Both the position numbers and the translations under genes were made by a program. Shown here in pieces: positions 17,760 to 26,698 of a DNA stretch of 64,000 nucleotides. The stretch is from Bradyrhizobium sp. OK095. Its GTDB lineage: Bacteria > Pseudomonadota > Alphaproteobacteria > Rhizobiales > Xanthobacteraceae. The stretch lies in contig NZ_FOBX01000014.1 of NCBI RefSeq assembly GCF_900109945.1, forward strand, positions 62,001 through 126,000, in the 5' to 3' direction. Position 1 is the first letter of the stretch; each line of letters starts with the position of its first letter. Under the pieces are notes generated by a model. It made no database searches. It saw nothing but the letters and a program-made list of their open reading frames with translations, and had not been told where the DNA came from.

Positions 17760-19343
17760 ATGAAGTTTACGAAGACGCTTCTTCTCGGCACGGCTGCCGG
17801 CCTGATGGCCGCTTCCGGTGCGTTCGCCGCCGATCTTCCCGTGAAGGCCAAAGCGGTCGAATACGTGAAGGTCTGCTCGCTGTACGGCGCCGGCTTCTAC
17901 TACATCCCGGGCAGCGACACCTGCATCAAGCTCGGTGGCTACGTGCGTGCCGATTTGAACCTCGGTACCAACTCGGACTTCAATCCGAACCAGAGCGGCA
18001 CTGCCGGTGCTCGCAACCGCATGATGAACTACTACACGATGCGCGCTCGTGAAGACCTCAACATCGACACCCGCACCGCGACCGAGTACGGCGTGGTCCG
18101 CACCTTCTTCGACGGTGTCTTCACCTGGACGAGCGGCAACTATACCCCGACCGGTTCGGGAACGGGTGGAACCCAGTACAGCGGTTCGCTCGGTCTGAAC
18201 GCTGCGGGCACCGCCCTCGTCGGTTCGAATGGCAGCGGCAGCGTCAACGGCACCGACGGCAACACCTCGGGCGGTGCGCTCGGCGTGTACTATGCCTTCA
18301 TCCAGTTCGCCGGCTTCACCATGGGTAAGGCCGTGTCGCAGTTCGACGCGCCCTGGACCAACTATCCCGGCAACATCACCGACAACCTCGTCGGCGGCAG
18401 CGGCACGGTCACTGGTGTCAACCAGTTCACCTACACCGCTGACTTTGGTCAGGGCATCACGGCGTCGTTCTCGGCTGAAGACGTCTCGGCCTACTATCAG
18501 GCCGGCAACATCAACATGACCGGCGCGACCGCGGGCGGCATGATCGGCGGCTCGTACGGCACCAACGCCATCGGCGGCACCCGTTCGCCGAACCTCGTTG
18601 CTCAGGTGCGTGTCGACCAGGCCTGGGGCCTGTTCCAGGCGTCGGTTGCTGCGCATGACAACCACGTTGGCTATTACGGCGCCAGCGAGACCACCGGCCA
18701 CCCCGACGACAAGTGGGGTTGGGCTGTGCAGCTCGCTCTGTCGATCAAGAACATCCCGACTGGCGCGGGTGACACGATCAACATCCAGGGCGTCTACACC
18801 GACGGCGCGACCCGCTACAACTTCCAGAACCTGTCGGGCAGCTCCTACGCGCTGTACGGCAACTCGAGCGCTGCTGGCGCTTACGGCAGCCTTGGCTTCG
18901 CCAGCGCTCCCGACACGGTGTACGTGACCGGCGGCTCGCAGGAAACCGTCAAGACCTGGGGCTTCCGCGGCGCTTACACCCACAACTGGGATGCGTACTG
19001 GAACTCGGCGCTCTACGGTGCCTACGCTCAGGCTCAGTTCGGTACGCTGGCCAAGACCACCCTCTGCGGCGCCGGCGGTGCTGGCGGCGTGTTCGGCGGC
19101 CTGGCTGGTGTCACCGGCTGTAACCCGGACTTCGCGATCGGCCAGCTCGGTATCGTCACCCGCTGGACCCCGGTCAAGAACCTGACGTTCTCGGCTGACG
19201 TGTCCTGGACCCACCTCGACCAGAAGTACTCCGGTACGGTTGGCCTCGTCCCGAACGTCAACACCGCCAAGCCGACTGCGGTTTACGAGCTGAAGGACCA
19301 GGACTCGATCGCCATGATCCTCCGCGCTCAGCGCAACTGGTAA
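17760..19343 (+). CDS. Outer membrane porin (rhizobial Omp2/RopA-like)
   Basis: Protein of 527 residues. A Sec signal peptide ends at AFA|ADLPVK (residues 21-23). The mature start is typical of rhizobial porins: KAVEYVKVCSLYGAGFYYIPGSDTC, followed by IKLGGYVRADLNL. The rest alternates short polar and aromatic strands with Gly-rich loops, as in a 16-stranded barrel, and the chain ends in an aromatic residue (Trp). It forms a diffusion channel in the outer membrane and is likely abundant: codon use is strongly biased, with a GGAGG ribosome site before the ATG and a strong terminator. The long leader (about 150 bases downstream of an AT-rich stretch) could carry post-transcriptional control. Confidence 0.92.
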   Translation: MKFTKTLLLGTAAGLMAASGAFAADLPVKAKAVEYVKVCSLYGAGFYYIPGSDTCIKLGGYVRADLNLGTNSDFNPNQSGTAGARNRMMNYYTMRAREDLNIDTRTATEYGVVRTFFDGVFTWTSGNYTPTGSGTGGTQYSGSLGLNAAGTALVGSNGSGSVNGTDGNTSGGALGVYYAFIQFAGFTMGKAVSQFDAPWTNYPGNITDNLVGGSGTVTGVNQFTYTADFGQGITASFSAEDVSAYYQAGNINMTGATAGGMIGGSYGTNAIGGTRSPNLVAQVRVDQAWGLFQASVAAHDNHVGYYGASETTGHPDDKWGWAVQLALSIKNIPTGAGDTINIQGVYTDGATRYNFQNLSGSSYALYGNSSAAGAYGSLGFASAPDTVYVTGGSQETVKTWGFRGAYTHNWDAYWNSALYGAYAQAQFGTLAKTTLCGAGGAGGVFGGLAGVTGCNPDFAIGQLGIVTRWTPVKNLTFSADVSWTHLDQKYSGTVGLVPNVNTAKPTAVYELKDQDSIAMILRAQRNW

Positions 19344-19366
19344 GATCGGTCTAACGACCTGACTTT

Positions 19367-19402
19367 AGCCCCGGCGGGAAACCGCCGGGGCTTTTCTTTT
19401 GT
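19367..19402 (+). terminator. Rho-independent terminator of the porin gene
   Basis: AGCCCCGGCGG at 19367-19377 pairs perfectly with CCGCCGGGGCT at 19382-19392 around a GAAA tetraloop, followed by TTTTCTTTT. It lies 23 bases after the porin stop codon and is a textbook intrinsic terminator. Confidence 0.9.
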
Positions 19403-19452
19403 CGTGTCGATCCGTCGGCGCGACAGTCGCATGCGGCAGCACGGTGCCGCCG

Positions 19453-20340
19453 CTATCCTTCGTAGATGTCCGGCCCCATCGCCCATGACGTCTGGTCGTG
19501 GCCGAACGCGTAATTGCGATTGGTGACCCCAGGATTGCGATTGACCATCGGCCGCATGAACATCGGGTGAGTCGCGCTGCGCACCTCGTGCTCGACCGTG
19601 AACAGCGCCTTGCCGCTGTCGAGATCGACGATGTCGCAGAACCGGTACTGGTATTGGTTGTCCTCGCGGGAGATCAGCTTGCGTGCGAGCAGCTTGCGGT
19701 AGGGACCCGAGAAGTCGGTGATGTACATCTGCACATGGTGCCCGTCATAGTCGCCCTGCGGCCGATCGGTCTCGCGAAACAAGAGATGCTGGTCGCGGCC
19801 CGTCTTCACCGCCGCAACCGCGCCGTCGCCATTCCGCAAAGTCGCCGGCATGCCCATGATGTCAGGATAGAAGGTGGAGATCGCCGGCGCCGTTCCGACC
19901 GGCACATCGAACTCGACATAGGGAATGCCGAGCGTGATGCGCCCAAAGCGCGCCGCGTCCGGCTCATGGACGCGCATGCGGTTGCCCCACGGACAGATGG
20001 CCTCGACATGGTCGTTGTGTTCGGTGAAGGCGAACGTCGTCCCCTCGAGCTTCTTTGCGACCGATGCCAGTCGTGCAAGGAGTGCCTCGCGGCCCTCGAT
20101 GACGAGGCCAGTATGGCCGCGCAGCACCTGCGGCCTCCCGCTTGGCAGATGAAACTGGCTCCGTCCGGCGTTGATCCACATGTTGGTGTCGGACACCATC
20201 AGATAGGGATCGCGTGTGAGCCCAAGTCCCGTGACATAGAATAAGGTCGCCAGGCGCTGATCCGGCACCTGGATGTTGACGTGCTCGAAATGGACGGCGT
20301 TGCCGAGATCTTCTGCGGATCGATCGAATTGTTGCGGCAT
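19453..20340 (-). CDS. VOC-superfamily (glyoxalase/dioxygenase-like) protein
   Basis: Protein of 295 residues from the ATG at 20340, which has GGAG 10 bases upstream; an in-frame ATG at 20376 lacks a ribosome site. Two vicinal-oxygen-chelate modules are visible: AVHFEHVNIQVPDQRLATLFYV with TNMWINAGRSQFHLPSG, then a second starting near GIPYVEFDVPVGTAPAISTFY with DGHHVQMYITDF. Metal-binding His and Glu positions are plausible but the substrate class cannot be assigned; glyoxalase, extradiol dioxygenase and non-enzymatic relatives share this fold. It is divergent from the CoA-transferase gene at 20510, possibly co-regulated with it through the 169-base gap. Confidence 0.75.
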   Translation of the reverse strand: MPQQFDRSAEDLGNAVHFEHVNIQVPDQRLATLFYVTGLGLTRDPYLMVSDTNMWINAGRSQFHLPSGRPQVLRGHTGLVIEGREALLARLASVAKKLEGTTFAFTEHNDHVEAICPWGNRMRVHEPDAARFGRITLGIPYVEFDVPVGTAPAISTFYPDIMGMPATLRNGDGAVAAVKTGRDQHLLFRETDRPQGDYDGHHVQMYITDFSGPYRKLLARKLISREDNQYQYRFCDIVDLDSGKALFTVEHEVRSATHPMFMRPMVNRNPGVTNRNYAFGHDQTSWAMGPDIYEG

Positions 20341-20509
20341 GGCTATGCGCTCCGGCTTAAGGGACGGATTGGTCATACTAGAGCAGAATTTCCGCCAGCC
20401 GAAACTGTTCGCCGATCACATCTCGAGGGCCGGGGCGTCATGCCCGTTGCCGCCTTGCCGTGGTAGTCAGTCCCTGTAATCTGGGCGAAAGACATAAGGG
20501 AAGGGATCG

Positions 20510-21697
20510 ATGGGGGGAGTTCTGGAAGGCGTGCGCGTCCTGGATTTCGGGCGCTATATCGCGGGTCCCTATTGCGCGACCTTGCTGGCCGAATTCGGGG
20601 CCGAGGTCATCCGCGTGGAAAAGCGCGATGGCAGCGAGGATCGCTTCGTGGCGCCGGTCGGTGAAGGCGGCGAAGGCGCGCTGTTCCTCCAGGTCAACCG
20701 CAACAAGAAGTGCATCACGCTCGATCCGATGAAGCCGGAGGGGCAGGAAGTGATGCGCCGCCTGATTGCGACCGCGGACGTGGTCGTCGCCAATCTGCCG
20801 CCGCAGACCCTGCGCGCGATGAAGCTCGATTACGACTCGCTGAAGGCGATCAAGCCCGACATTATCCTGACGACGGCCACCGCGTTCGGCGGGCCGGGGC
20901 CCTGGTCCGACCGCGTCGGCTTCGACGGTGTCGGCCAGGTCATGTCGGGGTCGGTGTACATGACCGGTGCCGGCGATCCGCCCTACCGTGCCGCGGTGAA
21001 CTGGGTCGATTTCGGCACTGCGCTGCACTGTGCGTTCGGCACGCTCGCGGCGCTGATGGAACGCGCGAAATCCGGGCGCGGGCAGATCGTCGAGGGCGCG
21101 TTGCTTGCGACCGCTCTGTCCTTCACCAATGCCACGCTGATCGAGCAGGCCGTCATCAACGTCAATCGCGTTCCGACCGGTAATCTCGGCCAGACCGCCG
21201 CGCCGGCCGACATCTACCGCACCAAAGACGGCTGGGTGCTGTGCCAGGTCACGGGCCATCCGTTGTTCAAGCGCTGGGCCAAGCTGATGGGTGAGGAAGA
21301 CCAGTGGTTGAACGATCCGCGCTTTGCCGACGATATCAGCCGCGGCAACAACGGCCCCGTCATCAGCGAGCGGATGGCACGCTGGTGCGCCGAGCGTACC
21401 ACGCAGGAAGCGGTCGACACGCTGGGCAAGGCGATGATTCCGACCGGGCCGGTGCTGAGCCCGCAGCAGGCGCTCGATCATCCGCACATTCGTGCCGCCG
21501 GCTTCATGCAGGACGTCGACTATCCGGGCCTGCCGAAACCCGCGCCGGTGGTGCGAGCCGCTGTACGTCTGTCGGAAACGCCGGGTGAGATCGTGAGCCG
21601 CCCGCCGACTCTCGGCGAGCATACCGATCGTGTCCTCGCCGAACTCGGCTATGACGCAGCGGCGATCGAGGTACTTCGGCAAAACGAAATTATCTAG
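20510..21697 (+). CDS. Class III CoA-transferase (CaiB/BaiF family)
   Basis: Protein of 395 residues, the standard length. It transfers CoA between carboxylic acids. Features include the N-terminal GVRVLDFGRYIAGPYCATLLAEFGAEVIRVE region (about 7-37), the FLQVNRNKK and LDPMKPEG segments, and the NWVDFGTA stretch where Asp167 matches the catalytic aspartate of formyl-CoA transferase. The ATG follows AAGGGATCG. It is probably monocistronic, closed by the hairpin at 21719-21755. Substrate is unknown; a VOC-family protein is encoded divergently. Confidence 0.9.
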   Translation: MGGVLEGVRVLDFGRYIAGPYCATLLAEFGAEVIRVEKRDGSEDRFVAPVGEGGEGALFLQVNRNKKCITLDPMKPEGQEVMRRLIATADVVVANLPPQTLRAMKLDYDSLKAIKPDIILTTATAFGGPGPWSDRVGFDGVGQVMSGSVYMTGAGDPPYRAAVNWVDFGTALHCAFGTLAALMERAKSGRGQIVEGALLATALSFTNATLIEQAVINVNRVPTGNLGQTAAPADIYRTKDGWVLCQVTGHPLFKRWAKLMGEEDQWLNDPRFADDISRGNNGPVISERMARWCAERTTQEAVDTLGKAMIPTGPVLSPQQALDHPHIRAAGFMQDVDYPGLPKPAPVVRAAVRLSETPGEIVSRPPTLGEHTDRVLAELGYDAAAIEVLRQNEII

Positions 21698-21718
21698 CGA
21701 CGTTGCGCGGCGGCAGTG

Positions 21719-21755
21719 CCGGATCGCCGCCTGAAACATCCAGGCGGCGATCCGG
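21719..21755 (+). terminator. Long perfect hairpin after the CoA-transferase gene
   Basis: CCGGATCGCCGCCTG at 21719-21733 pairs over 15 bases with CAGGCGGCGATCCGG at 21741-21755 around AAACATC. It lies 21 bases after the stop codon. No T-run follows on either strand, so it may stabilise the 3' end of the message or act with Rho rather than as a classical intrinsic terminator. Confidence 0.5.
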
Positions 21756-21929
21756 TGCGAGCTAAACGAACTTGGGGAAGTTGTAAGGCCGCCAGCAACG
21801 CTAACCCGGCCGGCGCAATCGCATCAAGTTTCGTAGTGTTGCTCCGGCAAGAGATTCATTGCAGCGGCCTGGAAATGGCCACACTTGAGCGGCCGCAAGA
21901 TTTCCGGGTGGCGGTCGATCTCGAATCCA

Positions 21930-22547
21930 TCACGGTCTGTTCGCAAGCGTGAGCGCAGCCTCAACCGCATTCTCCAGAATCTCCTCCGACAATTTCCTGT
22001 CGTTCACCGCGCGCGACAATTGCAGCGCGCCGACCATGGTCGCATAGACCGAGATCGCGCGCCGCCGCCGCTCCGCCGCCGAACCATCCGGCATCTGCGC
22101 CGCCATCAGTGCGATGATGTCCGACATCTTTCCGGTGAAGGCATCGCGCGTCGTCTTCGGATGCCGAGCGATCTCGGAGACCAGCGCGGCGGTCGGGCAA
22201 CCGGTCGCTGCATGGTCGCGATGCCTGGGGGAGAGGTAGTCGCGGATCGTGGTCTCGACCGGAACGCCGTTTTCGAGATTGTCCTTGTGCCGCTGCTCGC
22301 GCCGCTCCAGCGCGTCACACAGCACCGCACGCACCAAATCTTCCTTGGACTCGAAGTGCGTGTAGAAGGCGCCGTTGGTGAGGCCCGCCTCCGCCATGAT
22401 GCCGGCGAGGCCGACCGCGGCGATGCCGCTCTCGCGGAACTGCGCCGAGGCGACATCGAGAATGTGCCGTCGCGTCGCGTCCCGCTGTCCCTTGTCGTAG
22501 CGCGCCAATTCCGCCTCCCGCGACCCGGCTTCCGGCCCCCGCCACAA
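21930..22547 (-). CDS. TetR family transcriptional regulator
   Basis: Protein of 205 residues. The helix-turn-helix lies in residues about 25-70: TRRHILDVASAQFRESGIAAVGLAGIMAEAGLTNGAFYTHFESKEDLV, the TetR pattern with the F-Y-x-H-F signature. The ligand-binding C-terminal half resembles the TetR_C group seen in NemR/AcrR-like repressors (CPTAALVSEIAR). It is divergent from the MATE transporter gene at 22652, and two nearly identical palindromes lie between the two genes. This arrangement suggests it represses the pump and itself and is released by a pump substrate. Confidence 0.9.
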   Translation of the reverse strand: MWRGPEAGSREAELARYDKGQRDATRRHILDVASAQFRESGIAAVGLAGIMAEAGLTNGAFYTHFESKEDLVRAVLCDALERREQRHKDNLENGVPVETTIRDYLSPRHRDHAATGCPTAALVSEIARHPKTTRDAFTGKMSDIIALMAAQMPDGSAAERRRRAISVYATMVGALQLSRAVNDRKLSEEILENAVEAALTLANRP

Positions 22548-22569
22548 ATTATACAGCGGAACCTATTGC

Positions 22570-22602
22570 ATTACGATCATAATAATACATTATGATCATA
22601 AT
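22570..22602. promoter_or_regulatory. Double palindromic operator between TetR and MATE genes
   Basis: ATTATGATCATAAT at 22589-22602 is a perfect 14-base palindrome. ATTACGATCATAAT at 22570-22583 differs at one base. Their centres are 19 bases apart, close to two helical turns, so two dimers could sit on the same face of the DNA. The region is strikingly AT-rich in a GC-rich window and lies between the divergent TetR and MATE genes. Binding by the TetR protein is inferred from position and symmetry. Confidence 0.8.
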
Positions 22603-22651
22603 TCAATGGACGGCCGATGGGGCGGTCCGACGGATTCACAGGACCGAACCC

Positions 22652-24100
22652 ATGTCAGTTGAGGATGTCGCCGCGCCGGCCCCGTCCGCCACGCCATTCG
22701 CGGCCCACACCGCGGCCCCGCTTCGCCAGGCAGCCGCACCGGCGGCTCCAGGCGCAGCCGAGCAACGACGCGCCGCGCTGCTGCATGCGCCGATCCTCCC
22801 CACATTGCTCAAGCTCGCGCTGCCGACCGTCACCGTCCTCGTCGCCCAGACCGCGGTGAACATCGCCGAGGCCTATTATGTCGGCTTCCTCGGCACCGAT
22901 GCGCTGGCGGGCGCCGCGCTGGTGTTCCCGATCTTCATGCTGATGACCATGATGTCGAACGGCGGGTTCGGCTCCGGCGTTGCATCTTCGGTGGCGCGCG
23001 CGGTCGGTGCGGGCCGTCGTGATGACGCCGAGGCGGCGCTGTTTCATGCTGTGGTGCTCGCGATCATTGCCGGCGGCGTGTTCACGCTGGGCGTGATCCT
23101 CGGCGGCCCATGGCTCTATCGCACTCTCGGCGGCGCGGGCGATGCACTCGCTGCGGCCACCACCTATTCCAATTATCTGTTTGCCGGCGCCATTCCGGTG
23201 TGGATCGTCAATCTCCAGGCGGCGGCGCTGCGCGGCTCCGGCAATGTCAGGGTGCCCGCGCTGGTGACGCTGGTCGGCGCGATCGTGACCATTCCGGTCT
23301 CGCCGGCGCTGATCTTCGGCTTCGGGCCGATCCCGCGGCTCGGCATCGGCGGTGCCGGGGTCGCCTTCGGCCTCTATTACGGCGCGGCGATGCTGTTCCT
23401 GCTGCGCTACATGGCCTCGGGCGCGACCGGCCTGCGACTGCATGTCGTGCCCTTGCGTGCAAAGATCTTTGGCGACATGCTGAAGGTCGGCATTCCCACC
23501 GCGCTCAACGCGGTGTTCACCAATCTCACCGTCATCCTTGTCACCGGCGCGGTCGGCCTGTTCGGCACGTCTGCGCTCGCCGGCTACGGCATCGCCTCAC
23601 GGCTCGACTACATCATGATCCCGCTGCTGTTCGGCATCAGCACGGCGACGCTGACCATGGTCGGCGTCAACATGGGAGCCGGGCAGACGGCGCGGGCCCG
23701 GAAGATCGGCTGGATCAGCGGCGTGGTCGGCATGGCCATGACTGGCGCGATCGGCTTGCTGGTCGCAATCTTTCCGACGGCCTGGCTCAATCTCTTCAGC
23801 CACGATGCGGAGGTGGTGAGCGAGGGCATGGCTTATTTGCGCATCGTCGCGCCGGCCTATGCCGCGCTCGGCTTCGGTTTCGTGACGTCCTTCGCGGTCC
23901 AAGGCACCGGTCGCGCCGTCGGCCCGCTCGCCTCTTCGGTCGCACGCATCCTGATCGCGGCCGGAGGCGGCTGGATCGCGGTGGCAAGCTTTGGCGCGGG
24001 CATGGCGGGGCTCGCCACCATGGTCGCGGTGTCGCTCGCCGCCTATGCCCTGATCTGCGTCCTGATCATGCTGTCGCCCGCAACGTGGCGGACCGAGTAG
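22652..24100 (+). CDS. MATE family multidrug/toxin efflux transporter
   Basis: Protein of 482 residues from the ATG at 22652 (MSVEDVAAP). An in-frame ATG at 22592 lies inside the operator and lacks a ribosome site, so it is unlikely. Twelve hydrophobic segments follow an Ala/Pro-rich N-terminal tail of about 45 residues. The MATE pattern is clear: LPTLLKLALPTVTVLVAQTAVNIAEAYYVGFLGTDALAGAALVFP (split here by position, about 45-90) and the symmetrical second half from about residue 270. It should export cationic or toxic compounds using a Na+ or H+ gradient. Regulation is probably by the divergent TetR protein. Confidence 0.92.
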   Translation: MSVEDVAAPAPSATPFAAHTAAPLRQAAAPAAPGAAEQRRAALLHAPILPTLLKLALPTVTVLVAQTAVNIAEAYYVGFLGTDALAGAALVFPIFMLMTMMSNGGFGSGVASSVARAVGAGRRDDAEAALFHAVVLAIIAGGVFTLGVILGGPWLYRTLGGAGDALAAATTYSNYLFAGAIPVWIVNLQAAALRGSGNVRVPALVTLVGAIVTIPVSPALIFGFGPIPRLGIGGAGVAFGLYYGAAMLFLLRYMASGATGLRLHVVPLRAKIFGDMLKVGIPTALNAVFTNLTVILVTGAVGLFGTSALAGYGIASRLDYIMIPLLFGISTATLTMVGVNMGAGQTARARKIGWISGVVGMAMTGAIGLLVAIFPTAWLNLFSHDAEVVSEGMAYLRIVAPAYAALGFGFVTSFAVQGTGRAVGPLASSVARILIAAGGGWIAVASFGAGMAGLATMVAVSLAAYALICVLIMLSPATWRTE

Positions 24101-24106
24101 ACAGGC

Positions 24107-24493
24107 TCACTGCATGCCGGCAACGCCGACGGCCAGCGCCGACAGCAGCAGCAAATTGCTCAGCAACTTGAGCGGCGTGTTTGGCTGCGCCAGCCAACGC
24201 GTGACCTTTTCGGAGAAGGACAGCGCGGGATCGGCGAACAGCGGCTCAAAGCAGTGTCTGAAGAAATGCGGAAATTTCGGCCCGAGCCACGGCGTCACCA
24301 GCGCGTGAAGAGTTGACGCCATCGCAATGAAATTCGCGGCACCAAAGGGCTCGCCGACGAATTCGGACGCATTGATCAGCTTCATCGTCAATGCGACGGC
24401 GGAATAGAACGGCACGCCCTGGAGCAGGGCGTACAGCGCAAAACATTCGAAATGGTCACGGTTGGTGAGCTTTGGGGTGGCGAGGGCGGTCAT
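24107..24493 (-). CDS. Hypothetical small membrane protein
   Basis: Protein of 128 residues from the ATG at 24493, which has AGGAGAG 7 bases upstream. A longer in-frame extension to 24700 has no ribosome site and an unusual composition. The N-terminus TNRDHFECFALYALLQGVPFYSAVALTMKLINAS suggests one amphipathic or membrane segment, and the C-terminal LLSNLLLLSALAVGVAGM is clearly a membrane helix. No family was recognised. It is convergent with the MATE gene, 6 bases apart, and divergent from the MetQ-like gene at 24729. Confidence 0.65.
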   Translation of the reverse strand: MTALATPKLTNRDHFECFALYALLQGVPFYSAVALTMKLINASEFVGEPFGAANFIAMASTLHALVTPWLGPKFPHFFRHCFEPLFADPALSFSEKVTRWLAQPNTPLKLLSNLLLLSALAVGVAGMQ

Positions 24494-24728
24494 GGCTGCT
24501 CTCCTGGCTGGTCTTTCGCCAATGTCGCTCTGCGCGCGCCGCCATGCCGTGATACGCGTCACGCTTGCACAAAGTGCCGCTGTCGCCGAGAATTCGTTTC
24601 CCGTTTCACGCCGAATGGAGAAAGCCTCGCCCGCCCCGGCAGCCAATTTGGATTTCCATTTCATTGATTTCGCGCGGCGGAGAAGCGAATACGGTTCCAA
24701 TCATTGCTGCAGACCTGTGGAGACCTGG

Positions 24729-25511
24729 ATGTCGTTTCGCCTCCCCCTGATCCTCTCGACCCTGCTCGCCGTCTGGTCGGCCGCGGCATCCGCAGAGACC
24801 ATCAAGATCGGCGTGACGCCGGGTCCGCACGCGCAGATCCTCGAGGCGGTGAAGCCGGTCGCCGCCAAGCAGGGCCTCGACATCCAGCTCATCGAATTCT
24901 CCGACTATGTCGTGCCGAACGCCGCGCTCGATGCGGGCGAGATCCAGGCCAATTCGTTCCAGAACCAGCCTTATCTGGACAACCAGAAGGCCGATCGCGG
25001 CTACAAGATCGAAGCCGCAGGCCTGACCGTGAACTTCCCGATCGGTGTCTATTCGAAGAAGCACAAGGCCTTCGCGGATATCCCCGAGGGCGGCAAGATC
25101 TCGATCCCGAATGATCCGACCAATGGCGGCCGCGTGCTGCTGCTGCTGCGCGACAAGGGCGTGATCAAGCTGAAGGACGGCATCGGCTTCAAGCCGACGG
25201 TGCTCGACATCGCCGAAAATCCCAAGAAGCTGAAGTTCATCGAGGTCGATGCCGCGCAGGCGCCGCGCGCGCTCGACGACGTCGATGCCGCCGCGATCAA
25301 CACCAATTATGCGACGCAGGCCGGCCTCGATCCCGTCAAGGATCCGATCCTGCGCGAGGACCCGAAGGGCCCCTATGTCAACCTGATCGCGGTTCGCACC
25401 GCCGACAGGGACAAGCCTTGGGTCAAGGTGTTGGTGGACAGCTATCACACGCCTGAGGTGAGAGAGTTCGTCCTGACCAAGTTCAAGGGCGCGGTGCTGC
25501 CGAGCTGGTAG
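24729..25511 (+). CDS. MetQ/NlpA family substrate-binding protein, not a lipoprotein
   Basis: Protein of 260 residues. It starts with a Sec signal peptide (SFRLPLILSTLLAVWSAAASA, cut near residue 22), then ETIKIGVTPGPHAQILEAVKPVAAKQGL, the conserved start of NlpA/MetQ methionine-type receptors, and NSFQNQPYLDNQ further on. MetQ proteins usually carry a lipobox cysteine; none is present, so this protein should be free in the periplasm. No metN or metI gene is nearby. A flavin monooxygenase cluster begins 123 bases downstream on the same strand, which may mean a sulfur- or amino-acid-related role, but this is only suggestive. Ligand unknown. Confidence 0.85.
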   Translation: MSFRLPLILSTLLAVWSAAASAETIKIGVTPGPHAQILEAVKPVAAKQGLDIQLIEFSDYVVPNAALDAGEIQANSFQNQPYLDNQKADRGYKIEAAGLTVNFPIGVYSKKHKAFADIPEGGKISIPNDPTNGGRVLLLLRDKGVIKLKDGIGFKPTVLDIAENPKKLKFIEVDAAQAPRALDDVDAAAINTNYATQAGLDPVKDPILREDPKGPYVNLIAVRTADRDKPWVKVLVDSYHTPEVREFVLTKFKGAVLPSW

Positions 25512-25634
25512 GCAATCTGCCCAGCTCCAGCGCAGGGCGATCCCGGCGGGCAGCCTTGCGCATTGCCCGCTTGTGTCGGGCTCAAGCAACCGACATCATC
25601 GCCGCCATGGCAATCCTCGCCCGACAGGGGTCGT

Positions 25635-26669
25635 ATGAAACGCTTTGCAAACCTGAAACGCCTGGGGTTTTTCACGCGGCTTCTTGATGAAGCCCCGGCC
25701 GCCGAGCGATATCGCTTCGCGGCCGAGCAGATCGTCCGCGCCGAGAAGGCCGGCCTCGATTCCGCGTGGATTGCGCAGCATCATTTTCACGAGCGTGAGG
25801 GTGGCCTGCCGTCGCCCTTCACGTTCCTCGGTTATGTCGCAGCCCAAACCTCGCGCATCCGCCTCGGTACTGGCATCGTCACGCTGCCGCTCGAGAATGC
25901 GGTGCGGGTCGCGGAAGACGCCGCGGTGCTCGATCTCCTCTGCGACGGCCGCTTCGAGCTCGGCGTCGGCACCGGCGGCAACCCGTCGGCCTTTGCCGCC
26001 TTCGGCCTCGACGGCACCCAGCGCAATGAGATCTTTGCCCGCAATCTGGAGGTCGTCCGCGCGGCGCTGACCGGCAAGCCGCTCGACGGTGGCGACACGC
26101 TCTATCCGCAGCGGCCGCAATTGGACAAGCGCATCTGGCAGGCGACATTCTCGGTGACGGGCGGCGCGCGCGCCGGCAAGGCTGGCGATGGCCTCTTGCT
26201 CTCGCGCACCCAGCCGCGGGCCAAGGACGCGCCAAGGGCCACGCTCGCCGAGATCCAGAACCCGATCATCGACGCCTATCTCGAAGCGCTGCCGCCAGGC
26301 GCTGAACCGCGGATCATGGCGTCGCGCAGCGTGTTCGTTGCCGACGATCATCGTGAGGCGATGCGTCTCGCAGACATCGGGTTGCGCCGCGCGCTGCCGC
26401 AATTCATGAAGGGCGGTCACCTTCCTCCCGGCGAGACGCTGGAGGAGATGATCAAGTCCTTCGACACCCATGTCGGCGGCGCTGACGAGGTCGTTGCCTC
26501 GCTGCGCACGGATGCCACGCTCGATCGGGTGACTGATCTGGTCTTCCAGGTCCATTCGGTCGATGCGCCGCACCCTTACGTCCTGCGCTCGATCGAGCTC
26601 GTCGCGGACAAGGTCGCGCCGGCGCTGGGCTGGACCAAGACAGCGCCCGAAGTGGCCCTGGCGGGCTGA
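25635..26669 (+). CDS. Luciferase-like FMN-dependent monooxygenase (KPN_01858-like family)
   Basis: Protein of 344 residues from the ATG at 25635, with AGGGG upstream; a longer frame from 25563 has no family similarity at its start. The TIM-barrel luciferase-like fold shows in LGFFTRLLDE, AGLDSAWIAQHHFHEREGGLPSP (about 38-60) and the signature IRLGTGIVTLPLENAVRVAEDAAVLDLL, followed by GRFELGVGTGG. Such enzymes oxidise organic substrates with FMNH2 and O2; no flavin reductase is encoded nearby. Two CMD-type proteins and an ABC importer follow directly, the same company in which this family is seen elsewhere. The substrate is unknown. Confidence 0.87.
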   Translation: MKRFANLKRLGFFTRLLDEAPAAERYRFAAEQIVRAEKAGLDSAWIAQHHFHEREGGLPSPFTFLGYVAAQTSRIRLGTGIVTLPLENAVRVAEDAAVLDLLCDGRFELGVGTGGNPSAFAAFGLDGTQRNEIFARNLEVVRAALTGKPLDGGDTLYPQRPQLDKRIWQATFSVTGGARAGKAGDGLLLSRTQPRAKDAPRATLAEIQNPIIDAYLEALPPGAEPRIMASRSVFVADDHREAMRLADIGLRRALPQFMKGGHLPPGETLEEMIKSFDTHVGGADEVVASLRTDATLDRVTDLVFQVHSVDAPHPYVLRSIELVADKVAPALGWTKTAPEVALAG

Positions 26670-26698
26670 TCGGGATTTTATAGATTGTACGAGGCCTT

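Noticed and set aside
17757..19214. A 485-codon minus-strand frame opposite the porin
   Set aside because: Product of strong codon bias in the porin gene; it has no domain and no ribosome site.
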